Notes under the pieces: generated by a model | Database searches by the model: none | Told to the model about the DNA's origin: nothing | The model's input: only the letters and a program-made list of their open reading frames with translations | NCBI RefSeq assembly: GCF_011745665.1 | Contig: NZ_CP050253.1 | Span: 781,418 to 845,417 of the forward strand | Direction: 5' to 3' | Length of the DNA: 64,000 nucleotides | Source: Zophobihabitans entericus | GTDB taxonomy: Bacteria > Pseudomonadota > Gammaproteobacteria > Enterobacterales > Orbaceae | Made by a program: the position numbers and the translations under genes | Shown: positions 47,590-55,590 of the stretch, piece after piece | Layout: each line of letters starts with the position of its first letter | Numbering within the stretch: the stretch's first letter is position 1

Positions 47590-49524
47590 ATGGTTCTGTT
47601 TCCTTATCAGCGATTAGCTTACTTATTTGATACGATTCGGGCTGAAGTTCTTCCGCAGGAGGAGTTGGCTAAGCGGTTTTCTGTGTCCACCCGTACGATT
47701 CGTACCGATATTTTAGCGCTAAGTGAGATCCTACAACGCTATGGTGCTCAGATTCAGTATGAGCGCGGTGTTGGTTATCAGTTAATCATTTCTGATGAAG
47801 CCTTATTTAAAACACTACCGCATCAACAAGAACAATTAAAAGTTATCCCAAGAACGAGTAAAGAGCGAGTGCTTGCTTTACTGGTTCACTTCTTAACTCA
47901 CCCTCAGTCGATTAAATTAGATGATATTGCCGATGAATGGTTTATCAGCCGCAGTACATTACAAGCGGATATGGCTGAGGTCAGAGAGTATTTAGAAAAA
48001 TATCATCTCTCTTTTGATAAGCGTCCTCATTATGGGATGAAACTACTTGGTGCTGAAACATCAATTCGTGCCTGTTTAACCGATATTTTCTGGCAGATGT
48101 ACTCAGCCGAAGATGAACGAGCGATCAGCCAGTTACAACAAGATGTGTTAAACGATATTGATTTAACTTTCCTTGAAAAAATTCTACAAAATCGTTTTGA
48201 ACGATTTGATATTAAAATCACACCGGAAGGCCAGCGTTATTTGCTTTATAGTTGTGCTATTTCAATTGTTCGTATTACTACCGGACAAGAGCTACTTGAA
48301 TTTGAAGCTAACGATGTTGATGAGGTGGTAAAGAAGGCTGCGATTGAAATTGCTGAAGGATTTACTTATTTCCTTGGTACAGAAGTTTCGCAAGCAGAGA
48401 GTAATTATTTAAGCGTGCAAATTGCGGCGCGCTGTATTACTGATCACTCTAATGTTATGAGTGGTATGCAGCAAAATAGCGATGTGCTTGTCAGCCATCT
48501 GCTGGATTATATTAACAGTACCTACAACTATGATTTACGCCGTGATGAAAAACTCAAAAGTGATCTCTCTATTCATTTAGCTTCTATGCTGGCGAGAATT
48601 AAGTATCAGATTCGCTCATCTAATCCACTGCTTGATGAAATTAAGCAGTACTATCCATTTGCCTATGATATTACGCTCTCAGCCATTACAAATACTGATT
48701 TGTATATCGACCACAAATTGAGTGAAGATGAGATTGGCTATTTAACAGTACATATCGGTGTGGCACTGGAACGTAATTATAATGTGGGTTATGAACGTCA
48801 TCCGCATGCACTATTGGTGAGCGATTCGGGTAATGCTACTTTACGTATGATAGAAGCCAAAATTAAACGTGATTTCCCGCAGATTCAAATTGTGAATACA
48901 CTATCACTGCGTGAATATGAGTTGTTGTCAACAATTGAAGAAGATTTTGTTATTACTACGGTAAGATTATCAGAAAAAAATAAACCGATTGTAAAAATTG
49001 CACCATTCCCGACACCTTATCAGTTAGAGCAATTAGGGCGTCTGGCGATGATCGATCGTACGCGTCCTTATATTTTAGAGAAATTCTTTAGTGAAAAATT
49101 CTTTATGGTATTAAAAGAAGAGACGACACAAGAAGAATTATTTAAAATGGTCAGTCAAAAACTGGCTGATGAAGAATATATTGATGAAGAGTTTTATCCG
49201 TCTCTGGTAGAGCGGGAATCAATCGTTCCAACAATGCTTGGTGAAGGCATTGCTATTCCACACACTGTTGGCTTATTAGCCAAAAAAACAACCGTTGTCA
49301 CAATACTTGCTCCTAAAGGTATTGCCTGGGGACATGATAAAAATGAGATGGCTTATGTCATTTTCTTACTTGCGATCTGCAAAGAGGAATATGAAGAAGC
49401 AATGGCAATTTATAGTCTGTTTGTTAACTTTGTAAAAGAGAAAGCGACCAAACGATTATTAAATAGCCAGTCATTTAATGATTTTCAGGCCATTGCGAAA
49501 GATAGTTTAGGGCGAATTGCTTAA
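47590..49524 (+). CDS. PRD-containing transcriptional regulator (HTH-HTH-PRD-PRD-EIIB-EIIA)
   Basis: The 644-residue protein has the MtlR/ManR-type architecture. A DeoR-like HTH (LPQEELAKRFSVSTRTIRTDI, about 21-41) comes first, then a second HTH (LDDIADEWFISRSTLQADM, about 117-135). PRD1 (about 200-290) and PRD2 (about 295-395) follow, with His in DLSIHLASMLARI and YLTVHIGVALER. Then come an EIIB-like domain (ALLVSDSGNATLRMIE) and a fructose-type EIIA domain with phospho-His in EGIAIPHT (about 550). The EIIB loop has Ser where an active cysteine would be expected. There is no CAT RNA-binding domain, so it should be a DNA-binding activator tuned by HPr/EII phosphorylation. It has its own terminator-separated unit directly after the operon it probably controls. 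Confidence 0.88.
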   Translation: MVLFPYQRLAYLFDTIRAEVLPQEELAKRFSVSTRTIRTDILALSEILQRYGAQIQYERGVGYQLIISDEALFKTLPHQQEQLKVIPRTSKERVLALLVHFLTHPQSIKLDDIADEWFISRSTLQADMAEVREYLEKYHLSFDKRPHYGMKLLGAETSIRACLTDIFWQMYSAEDERAISQLQQDVLNDIDLTFLEKILQNRFERFDIKITPEGQRYLLYSCAISIVRITTGQELLEFEANDVDEVVKKAAIEIAEGFTYFLGTEVSQAESNYLSVQIAARCITDHSNVMSGMQQNSDVLVSHLLDYINSTYNYDLRRDEKLKSDLSIHLASMLARIKYQIRSSNPLLDEIKQYYPFAYDITLSAITNTDLYIDHKLSEDEIGYLTVHIGVALERNYNVGYERHPHALLVSDSGNATLRMIEAKIKRDFPQIQIVNTLSLREYELLSTIEEDFVITTVRLSEKNKPIVKIAPFPTPYQLEQLGRLAMIDRTRPYILEKFFSEKFFMVLKEETTQEELFKMVSQKLADEEYIDEEFYPSLVERESIVPTMLGEGIAIPHTVGLLAKKTTVVTILAPKGIAWGHDKNEMAYVIFLLAICKEEYEEAMAIYSLFVNFVKEKATKRLLNSQSFNDFQAIAKDSLGRIA

Positions 49525-49549
49525 TTTACTATACGAGTAGAGTGAAAAT

Positions 49550-50143
49550 ATGAAAAAAAGAATACTATATTTAGCTGCCGTTATTTTTATTGCTATCGGC
49601 GTGATGTTTGCTCTGTTATCAGAGAAAGTTCAGTATGAGCCAGTAGGGCAACCAAATGCTCCAGTTATTGAGTCCGGTTCCACCCAACCAACGATTGATT
49701 CTGATGTTATTCCATCGCGATCGACTGGTACTTCTTCTCAGAGAAGTTCATCTCAGGTTTTGGTTCCTGGTGGGGGTTTATTGGTACATGAGCAAGCGGG
49801 TGGGCACCTGATTGAGCGCCATGTTGGTAGAACAGAGCAGGAGCTCAAAGAGCGTGTCAATTCTGATGGTGTGAGAACGGCCTCCAGTTTTTATGATTTA
49901 GTGACTGCAGAACAAGCGGTTAGCCAGGCGATTACTTATAATAAAGCCAGAATTGATAACTACCTGAAAAATAAACAAAGAGAATATTTAGCGATCAATT
50001 ATCGTTCGCCAACAGCGGTAGGTTATAGTTATTCCCGTGGTTGGCCATCCATCAAAGAAGTCTATGGTGTTAAAGTGATTATTGGGCAAGATAACAGAAT
50101 GCCTATTGGTTATAAAATTATTACCGGATATCCAGAGCAATGA
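49550..50143 (+). CDS. membrane-anchored or secreted RNase A-type toxin (CdiA-CT-like domain)
   Basis: The 197-residue protein has an N-terminal signal-anchor (KKR then hydrophobic residues 5-23, no lipobox) and a Ser/Pro/Thr-rich linker (about 30-72). The C-terminal domain (73-197) resembles the RNase A-fold toxin domain found at CdiA C-termini. Matching features are LLVHEQAGGHLIERHVGR, ELKERV, ASSFYDLVTAEQAV, IDNYLKN and the end VKVIIGQDNRMPIGYKIITGYP. By recall of the Yersinia kristensenii toxin (catalytic His, Arg 11 residues later, and Thr-x-Tyr near the end), His91, Arg102 and Thr192/Tyr194 are the likely active residues here. It overlaps the downstream immunity-like gene by four bases (ATGA). 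No CdiA or CdiB is nearby. Confidence 0.8.
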   Translation: MKKRILYLAAVIFIAIGVMFALLSEKVQYEPVGQPNAPVIESGSTQPTIDSDVIPSRSTGTSSQRSSSQVLVPGGGLLVHEQAGGHLIERHVGRTEQELKERVNSDGVRTASSFYDLVTAEQAVSQAITYNKARIDNYLKNKQREYLAINYRSPTAVGYSYSRGWPSIKEVYGVKVIIGQDNRMPIGYKIITGYPEQ

Positions 50144-50433
50144 GAAAACAATTCCCAGCACTAGCCTATTTTACTGAATGTTATCTGCATCAGGATTTTG
50201 ATTTACTCTTTGGTGGCTTTCCTGGTGTATTAGCGGCTTATCTTGACCAAGAGACATCAGAAGAACAGAAACAATTGATTCAGGATATTGAAGATATACT
50301 GACAAGTGATATGTCAGAAGTGGAACTGGAACATCTGTTTTTTGAAAAGTTTGATTGTAATTATGACTACCTACAACATTTTACAGATAGTCGGGCATGG
50401 CTAAGTTCCATTTTAGAGCAAATAAAGCCATAG
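50140..50433 (+). CDS. CdiI-like immunity protein for the RNase toxin
   Basis: This 97-residue acidic cytosolic protein starts inside the toxin stop (ATGA overlap), the usual coupling of toxin and immunity genes. The N-terminal FPALAYFTECYLHQDFDLLFGGFPGVLAAYL resembles the CdiI_2 group of contact-dependent-inhibition immunity proteins (YLHQDWD-type motif). The remainder is helical and rich in Glu/Asp, suited to covering a basic RNase active site. Function is inferred from sequence pattern and position. Confidence 0.78.
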   Translation: MRKQFPALAYFTECYLHQDFDLLFGGFPGVLAAYLDQETSEEQKQLIQDIEDILTSDMSEVELEHLFFEKFDCNYDYLQHFTDSRAWLSSILEQIKP

Positions 50434-50486
50434 CATTTATGTGGCGAATTAGTCAGCGAATTGATCGCTAAAGCGTGATTTCCTAA

Positions 50487-50523
50487 TTGACTAAATAGGT
50501 ATTTAAGGGTAATATGCGCGCCT
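50487..50523 (+). promoter_or_regulatory. strong sigma-70 promoter of yceD-rpmF with GC-rich discriminator
   Basis: TTGACT (50487-50492), a 17-bp spacer and TAATAT (50510-50515) form a near-consensus promoter. It is followed directly by GCGCGCC, a GC-rich discriminator typical of ppGpp/DksA-inhibited rRNA and ribosomal-protein promoters. The predicted start (about 50522) leaves only two or three bases before the yceD ATG. Confidence 0.75.
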
Positions 50524-50524
50524 T

Positions 50525-51043
50525 ATGCAAAATAGATTACCCTTAACAATTGACCCGGTCAAAACAGCGCAAAAACGGTTGGATTATGTAGGTATATATC
50601 CAAGAAATGTAGCTGTGCGCCTTATTGAGTCAGTTGCGAGTGTGGATAGTGATATCAAGGCAGAGATTTCATTTGCGATTGATTCACAAAAGTTATGTGG
50701 CATTCATATTAAAGCTGATGCAGAAGTGAGTCTGACGTGTCAGCGTTGTGGTAAGCCATTTAAACATACTATCCACATAAAGAATGATTTCAGTCCTGTG
50801 AAAACTGATGTACAGGCGGAAGCATTACCAGAGCGCTACGAGCCCGCTGAACTTAATGAGTTTGGTGAGATTGATTTAGTGGCAATGATTGAAGACGAAA
50901 TGATTCTGTCATTACCAATAGCGCCGGTTCATGATATAAAACACTGTGAAGTGTCAGAAGCGGACATGGTGTTTGGTGAAATTCCTGAAGAGGAAGCAAA
51001 ACCAAATCCCTTTGCCGTATTAGCAAGTTTAAAGAACAAGTAA
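50525..51043 (+). CDS. yceD: 23S rRNA accumulation protein YceD (DUF177)
   Basis: YceD is needed for normal 23S rRNA levels and is nearly always encoded before rpmF. The 172-residue product (E. coli 173) has a CxxC pair in [10 protein letters not shown] (about 73-76) and the strongly conserved [34 protein letters not shown] and [10 protein letters not shown] ending. The family start [22 protein letters not shown] fixes ATG 50525. This start has no Shine-Dalgarno because the promoter lies directly before it. Confidence 0.95.
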   Translation: MQNRLPLTIDPVKTAQKRLDYVGIYPRNVAVRLIESVASVDSDIKAEISFAIDSQKLCGIHIKADAEVSLTCQRCGKPFKHTIHIKNDFSPVKTDVQAEALPERYEPAELNEFGEIDLVAMIEDEMILSLPIAPVHDIKHCEVSEADMVFGEIPEEEAKPNPFAVLASLKNK

Positions 51044-51062
51044 AGAGTGAGGAGTAAAACCC

Positions 51063-51230
51063 ATGGCTGTTCAACAGAATCGTAAAACTCGTGCAAAACG
51101 TGGTATGCGTCGTTCACATGATGCACTAACTGTAGCAAATATTTCAGTAGATGAGTCAGGTAAAACTCATTTACGTCACCATGTGACCGCTGATGGTTAC
51201 TATCGTGGCCGTAAGGTTATTGCTAAATAA
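51063..51230 (+). CDS. rpmF: 50S ribosomal protein L32
   Basis: The 55-codon gene encodes [20 protein letters not shown] followed by [10 protein letters not shown] and a C-terminus [20 protein letters not shown], clearly L32 (E. coli 57 residues; here two residues shorter in the middle). GAGGAG precedes the ATG. It lies 19 bp after yceD and before plsX, the standard order linking ribosome and lipid synthesis. Confidence 0.97.
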   Translation: MAVQQNRKTRAKRGMRRSHDALTVANISVDESGKTHLRHHVTADGYYRGRKVIAK

Positions 51231-51242
51231 TTAGGTGATCGT

Positions 51243-52289
51243 TTGGACAATCTAACGGTTGCGTTAGATGCTATGAGCGGGGATTTTGGTCCTCGCGTAG
51301 CCGTTCCTGCTGCTCTACAAGCACTGACCCAACATCCTAATCTGCATATTCTTCTCGTTGGTAATCCAACCGAGATAGAATCTCTTTTATCTCAAAAAGA
51401 GAACTCAAAGTCATCTGATATCTTATCCCGCTTAACCATTATTGAATCCACTTCTGTTATTACTCATGATGCGAAACTTTCTGTTGCTATTCGGCATAGT
51501 CAGGGGAGCTCAATGCGAATTGCTCTGGAACTGGTTAAAAGTAAGAAAGCTCAAGCTTGTGTGAGTGCCGGTAATACTGGTGCTTTAATGGGACTAGCGA
51601 AATTATTAATCAAACCTTTACCTGATATTGATCGTCCTGCACTTATGGCGGTATTGCCTGCTCTCAATCAAGGGAAAACAGTGATCCTTGATTTAGGTGC
51701 TAATGCTGAGTGTGATAGCAATATGCTGGTGCAATTTGCCGTCATGGGATCAATTATGGCGGAAAATATTTTAGGTATTGAAAGCCCACGCGTTGCACTG
51801 CTTAATATTGGTGAAGAGGAAGTCAAAGGATTAGACAGTATCAGAGCTGCAGCTGCAACTCTCAGAGCTCATCACAAGATTAATTATATTGGTTATCTGG
51901 AAGGTAATGAATTACTGACTGGAAAAACTGATGTTTTGGTTTGTGATGGTTTTGTAGGCAATGTGACGCTAAAAACAGTAGAAGGTTTAATTGAGATATT
52001 CTTATCGTCACTCAGGTTAACGATTACGCGTAAATCCTGGTGGATGAGAATCCTTGGTATTTGGTTACAACGCCGGGTATCAAAAAACTTTGGTCATTTA
52101 GATCCACAGCAGTATAATGGGGCATGTTTGCTCGGGCTTCAGGGTACAGTAATTAAAAGTCATGGCTCAGCAAATCAAAAAGCGTTTGTAGCGGCGATTG
52201 AACAGGCGATACAATCGATCGAAAAAAATATTCCTGACAGGATAGCGATGAGTCTCTCATTAGCATTACCAAAGAGTGATAATAGTTAA
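51243..52289 (+). CDS. plsX: Phosphate acyltransferase PlsX
   Basis: PlsX makes acyl-phosphate from acyl-ACP for phospholipid synthesis. The 348-residue product reads [28 protein letters not shown] from a TTG start at 51243 with AGGTGA upstream. Family motifs are [52 protein letters not shown] and [24 protein letters not shown]. Its stop overlaps the fabH start by one base (TAATG). Confidence 0.96.
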   Translation: MDNLTVALDAMSGDFGPRVAVPAALQALTQHPNLHILLVGNPTEIESLLSQKENSKSSDILSRLTIIESTSVITHDAKLSVAIRHSQGSSMRIALELVKSKKAQACVSAGNTGALMGLAKLLIKPLPDIDRPALMAVLPALNQGKTVILDLGANAECDSNMLVQFAVMGSIMAENILGIESPRVALLNIGEEEVKGLDSIRAAAATLRAHHKINYIGYLEGNELLTGKTDVLVCDGFVGNVTLKTVEGLIEIFLSSLRLTITRKSWWMRILGIWLQRRVSKNFGHLDPQQYNGACLLGLQGTVIKSHGSANQKAFVAAIEQAIQSIEKNIPDRIAMSLSLALPKSDNS

Positions 52290-53242
52290 TGTATACAAAA
52301 ATATTAGGTACAGGAAGTTATCTTCCGGCACAAATTCGTACAAATGCTGATCTTGAAAAAATGGTTGATACCAGCGATGAATGGATCGTTACCCGAACAG
52401 GTATTCAGGAAAGACGTATTGCCGCACCAGATGAATGTGTCGTTTCTATGGCTTTTGAAGCCTCTAAACCAGCAATTGAAATGGCTGGAATCGATAGAGA
52501 TCAAATAGGTTTGATTGTGGTGGGGACTGCATCAACTCAAAATGCTTTTCCTAGTGCTGCGGTTGAATTACAAAATTTACTCGGCATCAAAGACGCCATT
52601 GCTTTTGATGTCTCAGCTGCTTGTTCTGGTTATGTTTATGCATTAAGTGTGGCTGATCAGTTTATTAAAAACGGTACAGTAAAATACGCATTAGTTGTTG
52701 GTTCTGATGTATTAAGCCGTACACTTGATCCGGAAGATCGTGGAACTATTATCCTGTTTGGTGATGGTGCGGGTGCAACTGTTGTTGGTGCTTCTGAACA
52801 GCCGGGAGTGATTTCAACTCATCTACATGCAGATGGTAGCTACAGCGAATTACTTAAACTGCCTTATATTGATCGTCAACATTTAAAAGATCCTAGTTAT
52901 TTAACGATGCAGGGTAATGATGTGTTTAAAGTGGCTGTCAGAGAACTTGCTCACTTAGTTGATGAAACACTTGAAGCCAACAACTTAGATAAATCTGAAC
53001 TTGACTGGCTGGTTCCTCATCAGGCTAACTTACGTATTATTTCTGCAACAGCTAAAAAACTGGGTATGGAAATGGATAAAGTCATTGTTACTTTAGATAA
53101 GCAGGGTAATACTTCTGCAGCTTCTGTACCATGTGCTTTAGATCAGGGCGTTCGTGATGGACGTATTCAGCGCGGCCAACTGATTCTGCTTGAAGCCTTT
53201 GGTGGTGGATTTGTCTGGGGCGCGGCACTGGTTCGTTTCTAA
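52289..53242 (+). CDS. fabH: 3-oxoacyl-ACP synthase III
   Basis: FabH condenses acetyl-CoA with malonyl-ACP to start fatty-acid synthesis. The 317-residue product (E. coli 317) carries the Cys-His-Asn triad in [10 protein letters not shown] (Cys112), [11 protein letters not shown] (His244) and [13 protein letters not shown] (Asn274). A terminator follows, so fabDG may have a separate promoter. Confidence 0.97.
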   Translation: MYTKILGTGSYLPAQIRTNADLEKMVDTSDEWIVTRTGIQERRIAAPDECVVSMAFEASKPAIEMAGIDRDQIGLIVVGTASTQNAFPSAAVELQNLLGIKDAIAFDVSAACSGYVYALSVADQFIKNGTVKYALVVGSDVLSRTLDPEDRGTIILFGDGAGATVVGASEQPGVISTHLHADGSYSELLKLPYIDRQHLKDPSYLTMQGNDVFKVAVRELAHLVDETLEANNLDKSELDWLVPHQANLRIISATAKKLGMEMDKVIVTLDKQGNTSAASVPCALDQGVRDGRIQRGQLILLEAFGGGFVWGAALVRF

Positions 53243-53255
53243 GTAAAATTTTTTG

Positions 53256-53277
53256 AGGGAGAGTTATCTCCCTTTTT
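53256..53277 (+). terminator. intrinsic terminator after fabH
   Basis: GGGAGA / TCTCCC (53257-53262 and 53267-53272) with a GTTA loop is followed by TTTTT. The stem is short but GC-containing, so partial termination within the cluster is likely. Confidence 0.75.
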
Positions 53278-53394
53278 CGTTTAAATTGATCTGTTTTTCT
53301 ATCGTTTGCTTAAATAAATTCCAATATGAAAAGTGATTTAAACAGACAGTCAGGTTAAGCAGATAACAGTAAATAAACATTAAGGAAAATCACA

Positions 53395-54330
53395 ATGACC
53401 AAATTTGCAATGGTGTTTCCTGGACAAGGTTCACAAACTGTTGGGATGCTGGCAACTCTGGCTGAAAAATATTCAATCGTAAAAGAGACTTATGCAGAAG
53501 CATCACAGGTTCTTGGTTATGATCTATGGGCACTGGTTCAAAATGGCCCGGCAGAAGAATTAAATAAAACCTGGCAAACTCAACCGGCACTGTTAGCGGC
53601 TTCTGTTGCTACATTTCGTGTATGGCAGGCAGAAAACGGAGCTAAGCCGGCGGTTATGGCAGGACATAGTTTAGGGGAATATTCTGCACTGGTTTGTGCT
53701 GGAGTGATCAACTTTCAAGATGCGATTAAACTGGTTGAACTACGTGGTAAATTAATGCAACAGGCTGTTCCGGAAGGAACAGGTGCAATGTATGCCATTA
53801 TCGGTCTGGATAATGAGTCAATAGCTAAGGCTTGTGAACAAGCAGCGCAAGGGCAAGTAGTTTCTCCAGTGAACTTTAACTCACCGGGTCAGGTCGTTAT
53901 TGCTGGTAATAAAGAAGCGGTAGAAAGAGCAGGTGTTTTATGTAAAGAAGCGGGGGCTAAACGTGCTCTTCCTTTACCTGTAAGTGTTCCTTCTCATTGT
54001 GCATTGATGAAACCAGCCGCTGATAAATTAGCTGAAGCATTAAAAAATCTTACTTTTAGTGCTCCACAATATCCAGTGATTAATAACGTTGATGTTAAAG
54101 TTGAAACATCAGCAGATGCGATTAAATCTGCACTTGTGCAACAACTTTACAGCCCGGTACGCTGGACTGAATCTGTGGAAGAAATGGCAAAACAAGGTGT
54201 TGAATTGTTAGTTGAAGTTGGGCCAGGTAAAGTACTAACCGGGCTAGCAAAACGTATTGTTGACTCATTATCAGCGTGTGCTGTGAATGATCCAGAATCA
54301 TTAGCCGTTGCACTGGACAATACGAAATAG
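53395..54330 (+). CDS. fabD: Malonyl-CoA:ACP transacylase
   Basis: FabD loads malonate onto ACP. The 311-residue product (E. coli 309) has FVFPGQGSQ-like MVFPGQGSQTVGML, the active serine in AGHSLGEYSALVCAG (Ser92), the arginine of KLVELRGKLMQ and the histidine in SVPSHCALM (about 201). The preceding 150-bp gap holds the fabH terminator and probably a promoter. A ribosome-binding site AAGGAAA precedes the ATG. Confidence 0.97.
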   Translation: MTKFAMVFPGQGSQTVGMLATLAEKYSIVKETYAEASQVLGYDLWALVQNGPAEELNKTWQTQPALLAASVATFRVWQAENGAKPAVMAGHSLGEYSALVCAGVINFQDAIKLVELRGKLMQQAVPEGTGAMYAIIGLDNESIAKACEQAAQGQVVSPVNFNSPGQVVIAGNKEAVERAGVLCKEAGAKRALPLPVSVPSHCALMKPAADKLAEALKNLTFSAPQYPVINNVDVKVETSADAIKSALVQQLYSPVRWTESVEEMAKQGVELLVEVGPGKVLTGLAKRIVDSLSACAVNDPESLAVALDNTK

Positions 54331-54349
54331 TTTATTAAAAGGGGAACTT

Positions 54350-55084
54350 ATGAACTTAAGTGGAAAAATTGCACTGGTTACCGGAGCAAGCCGTGGTATT
54401 GGTCGTGCGATCGCAGAAAAATTAGTGGCTTGTGGTGCAACAGTTATTGGTACTGCAACGACTGAAAAAGGTGCAGAAGCAATCAGCCAATATCTTGGTG
54501 ATAAAGGTAAAGGTTTAGCACTAAACGTTACTGATTCAGCCTCTATTGAAGCTGTACTTGACACGATTAAAGCTCAATATGGTGATGTTGATATTCTGGT
54601 GAATAATGCAGGTATCACGCGCGATAATCTTTTAATGCGTATGAAAGATGATGAGTGGCAGGATATTATTGATACTAACTTAACTTCTGTATTCCGTCTG
54701 TCTAAAGCTCTGATGCGTACTATGATGAAGAAACGTTATGGACGTATTGTGACCATCGGTTCTGTCGTTGGTACTATGGGTAATGCAGGTCAGGCGAACT
54801 ATGCAGCAGCAAAAGCCGGTTTAATTGGTTTCAGTAAGTCTTTAGCACGTGAAGTGGCTTCTCGTGGGATTACTGTGAACGTTGTTGCTCCGGGTTTCAT
54901 TGAAACAGATATGACTAAAGCACTGTCTGATGATCAACGTACAGCAATTTTATCGCAGGTTCCGGCAAATCGTCTTGGCGATGCTAAAGAGATTGCGAAC
55001 GCTGTTGCTTTCTTGGTTTCTGACGATGCAGCATATATCACAGGCGAAACTTTACATGTCAATGGCGGCATGTATATGGTGTAA
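54350..55084 (+). CDS. fabG: 3-oxoacyl-ACP reductase
   Basis: FabG is the NADPH-dependent SDR that reduces 3-oxoacyl-ACP. From ATG 54350 it is 244 residues, the E. coli length, with GASRGIGRAIAE, NNAGITRDNLLMRMKDDEW, Ser in TIGSVVGTMGNAGQANYAAAKAG and Tyr151-x3-Lys155 in NYAAAK. The frame start at 54308 lies inside fabD and is rejected; AAAAGGGGAA precedes the chosen ATG. Confidence 0.97.
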   Translation: MNLSGKIALVTGASRGIGRAIAEKLVACGATVIGTATTEKGAEAISQYLGDKGKGLALNVTDSASIEAVLDTIKAQYGDVDILVNNAGITRDNLLMRMKDDEWQDIIDTNLTSVFRLSKALMRTMMKKRYGRIVTIGSVVGTMGNAGQANYAAAKAGLIGFSKSLAREVASRGITVNVVAPGFIETDMTKALSDDQRTAILSQVPANRLGDAKEIANAVAFLVSDDAAYITGETLHVNGGMYMV

Positions 55085-55144
55085 TCTCTCAAAATAGTGT
55101 AATATAAGCAAGCATATTGTGAGAGTGACCAAAATATATACAAT

Positions 55145-55178
55145 ATGTTGAAAAATATGTTGGCATCTTTTTCAACAT
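55145..55178 (+). promoter_or_regulatory. 11-bp inverted repeat in the acpP upstream region
   Basis: ATGTTGAAAAA (55145-55155) and TTTTTCAACAT (55168-55178) are perfect complements around a 12-nt loop, 56-89 bp before acpP. It overlaps the zone where the acpP promoter is expected, and could be an operator or a leader stem. TCGC-GTAA-GCGA (about 55199-55210), a small tetraloop stem, lies closer to the gene. Confidence 0.45.
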
Positions 55179-55233
55179 TTTATAAACTACATCTACCGTC
55201 GCGTAAGCGAGTTTTTATAGGAAAAAAAAGAGT

Positions 55234-55467
55234 ATGAGCACTATTGAAGAGCGCGTTAAGAAAATTATTGTTGAACAATTAGGCGTTAAAGAAGATGAAG
55301 TTAAAAACGAATCATCTTTCGTTGAAGATTTAGGCGCCGATTCTCTTGATACAGTTGAATTAGTTATGGCTTTAGAAGAAGAATTCGATACAGAGATTCC
55401 TGACGAAGAAGCTGAAAAAATCACTACTGTTCAAGCTGCAATTGATTACGTTACTGCGAATCAATAA
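55234..55467 (+). CDS. acpP: Acyl carrier protein
   Basis: ACP carries growing acyl chains on a 4'-phosphopantetheine. The 77-residue product (E. coli 78) has the attachment serine in [22 protein letters not shown] (Ser near 36). It is strongly acidic as expected. It has its own upstream region of 149 bp and a downstream terminator, consistent with its very high expression in other bacteria. Confidence 0.98.
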   Translation: MSTIEERVKKIIVEQLGVKEDEVKNESSFVEDLGADSLDTVELVMALEEEFDTEIPDEEAEKITTVQAAIDYVTANQ

Positions 55468-55487
55468 GGTTAGCAGAGTTTTTCTCA

Positions 55488-55515
55488 TAGGCGATCACTC
55501 GATCGCCTAGTTTAT
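55488..55515 (+). terminator. intrinsic terminator after acpP
   Basis: TAGGCGATC / GATCGCCTA (55488-55496 and 55501-55509) with an ACTC loop is followed by GTTTATTTAT, an imperfect T-tract. Confidence 0.75.
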
Positions 55516-55590
55516 TTATACATATTATGTTCAATCGAATCTTACTCAAAATAAAGAACATAATCATTTCATCCTTTTCAGGAGGGCAAC

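Noticed and set aside
49550-50433. Lipoprotein-plus-chaperone pair instead of toxin-immunity
   Set aside because: The signal segment has no lipobox cysteine, and the C-terminal domain carries the His/Arg/Thr-x-Tyr pattern of RNase A-type toxins.
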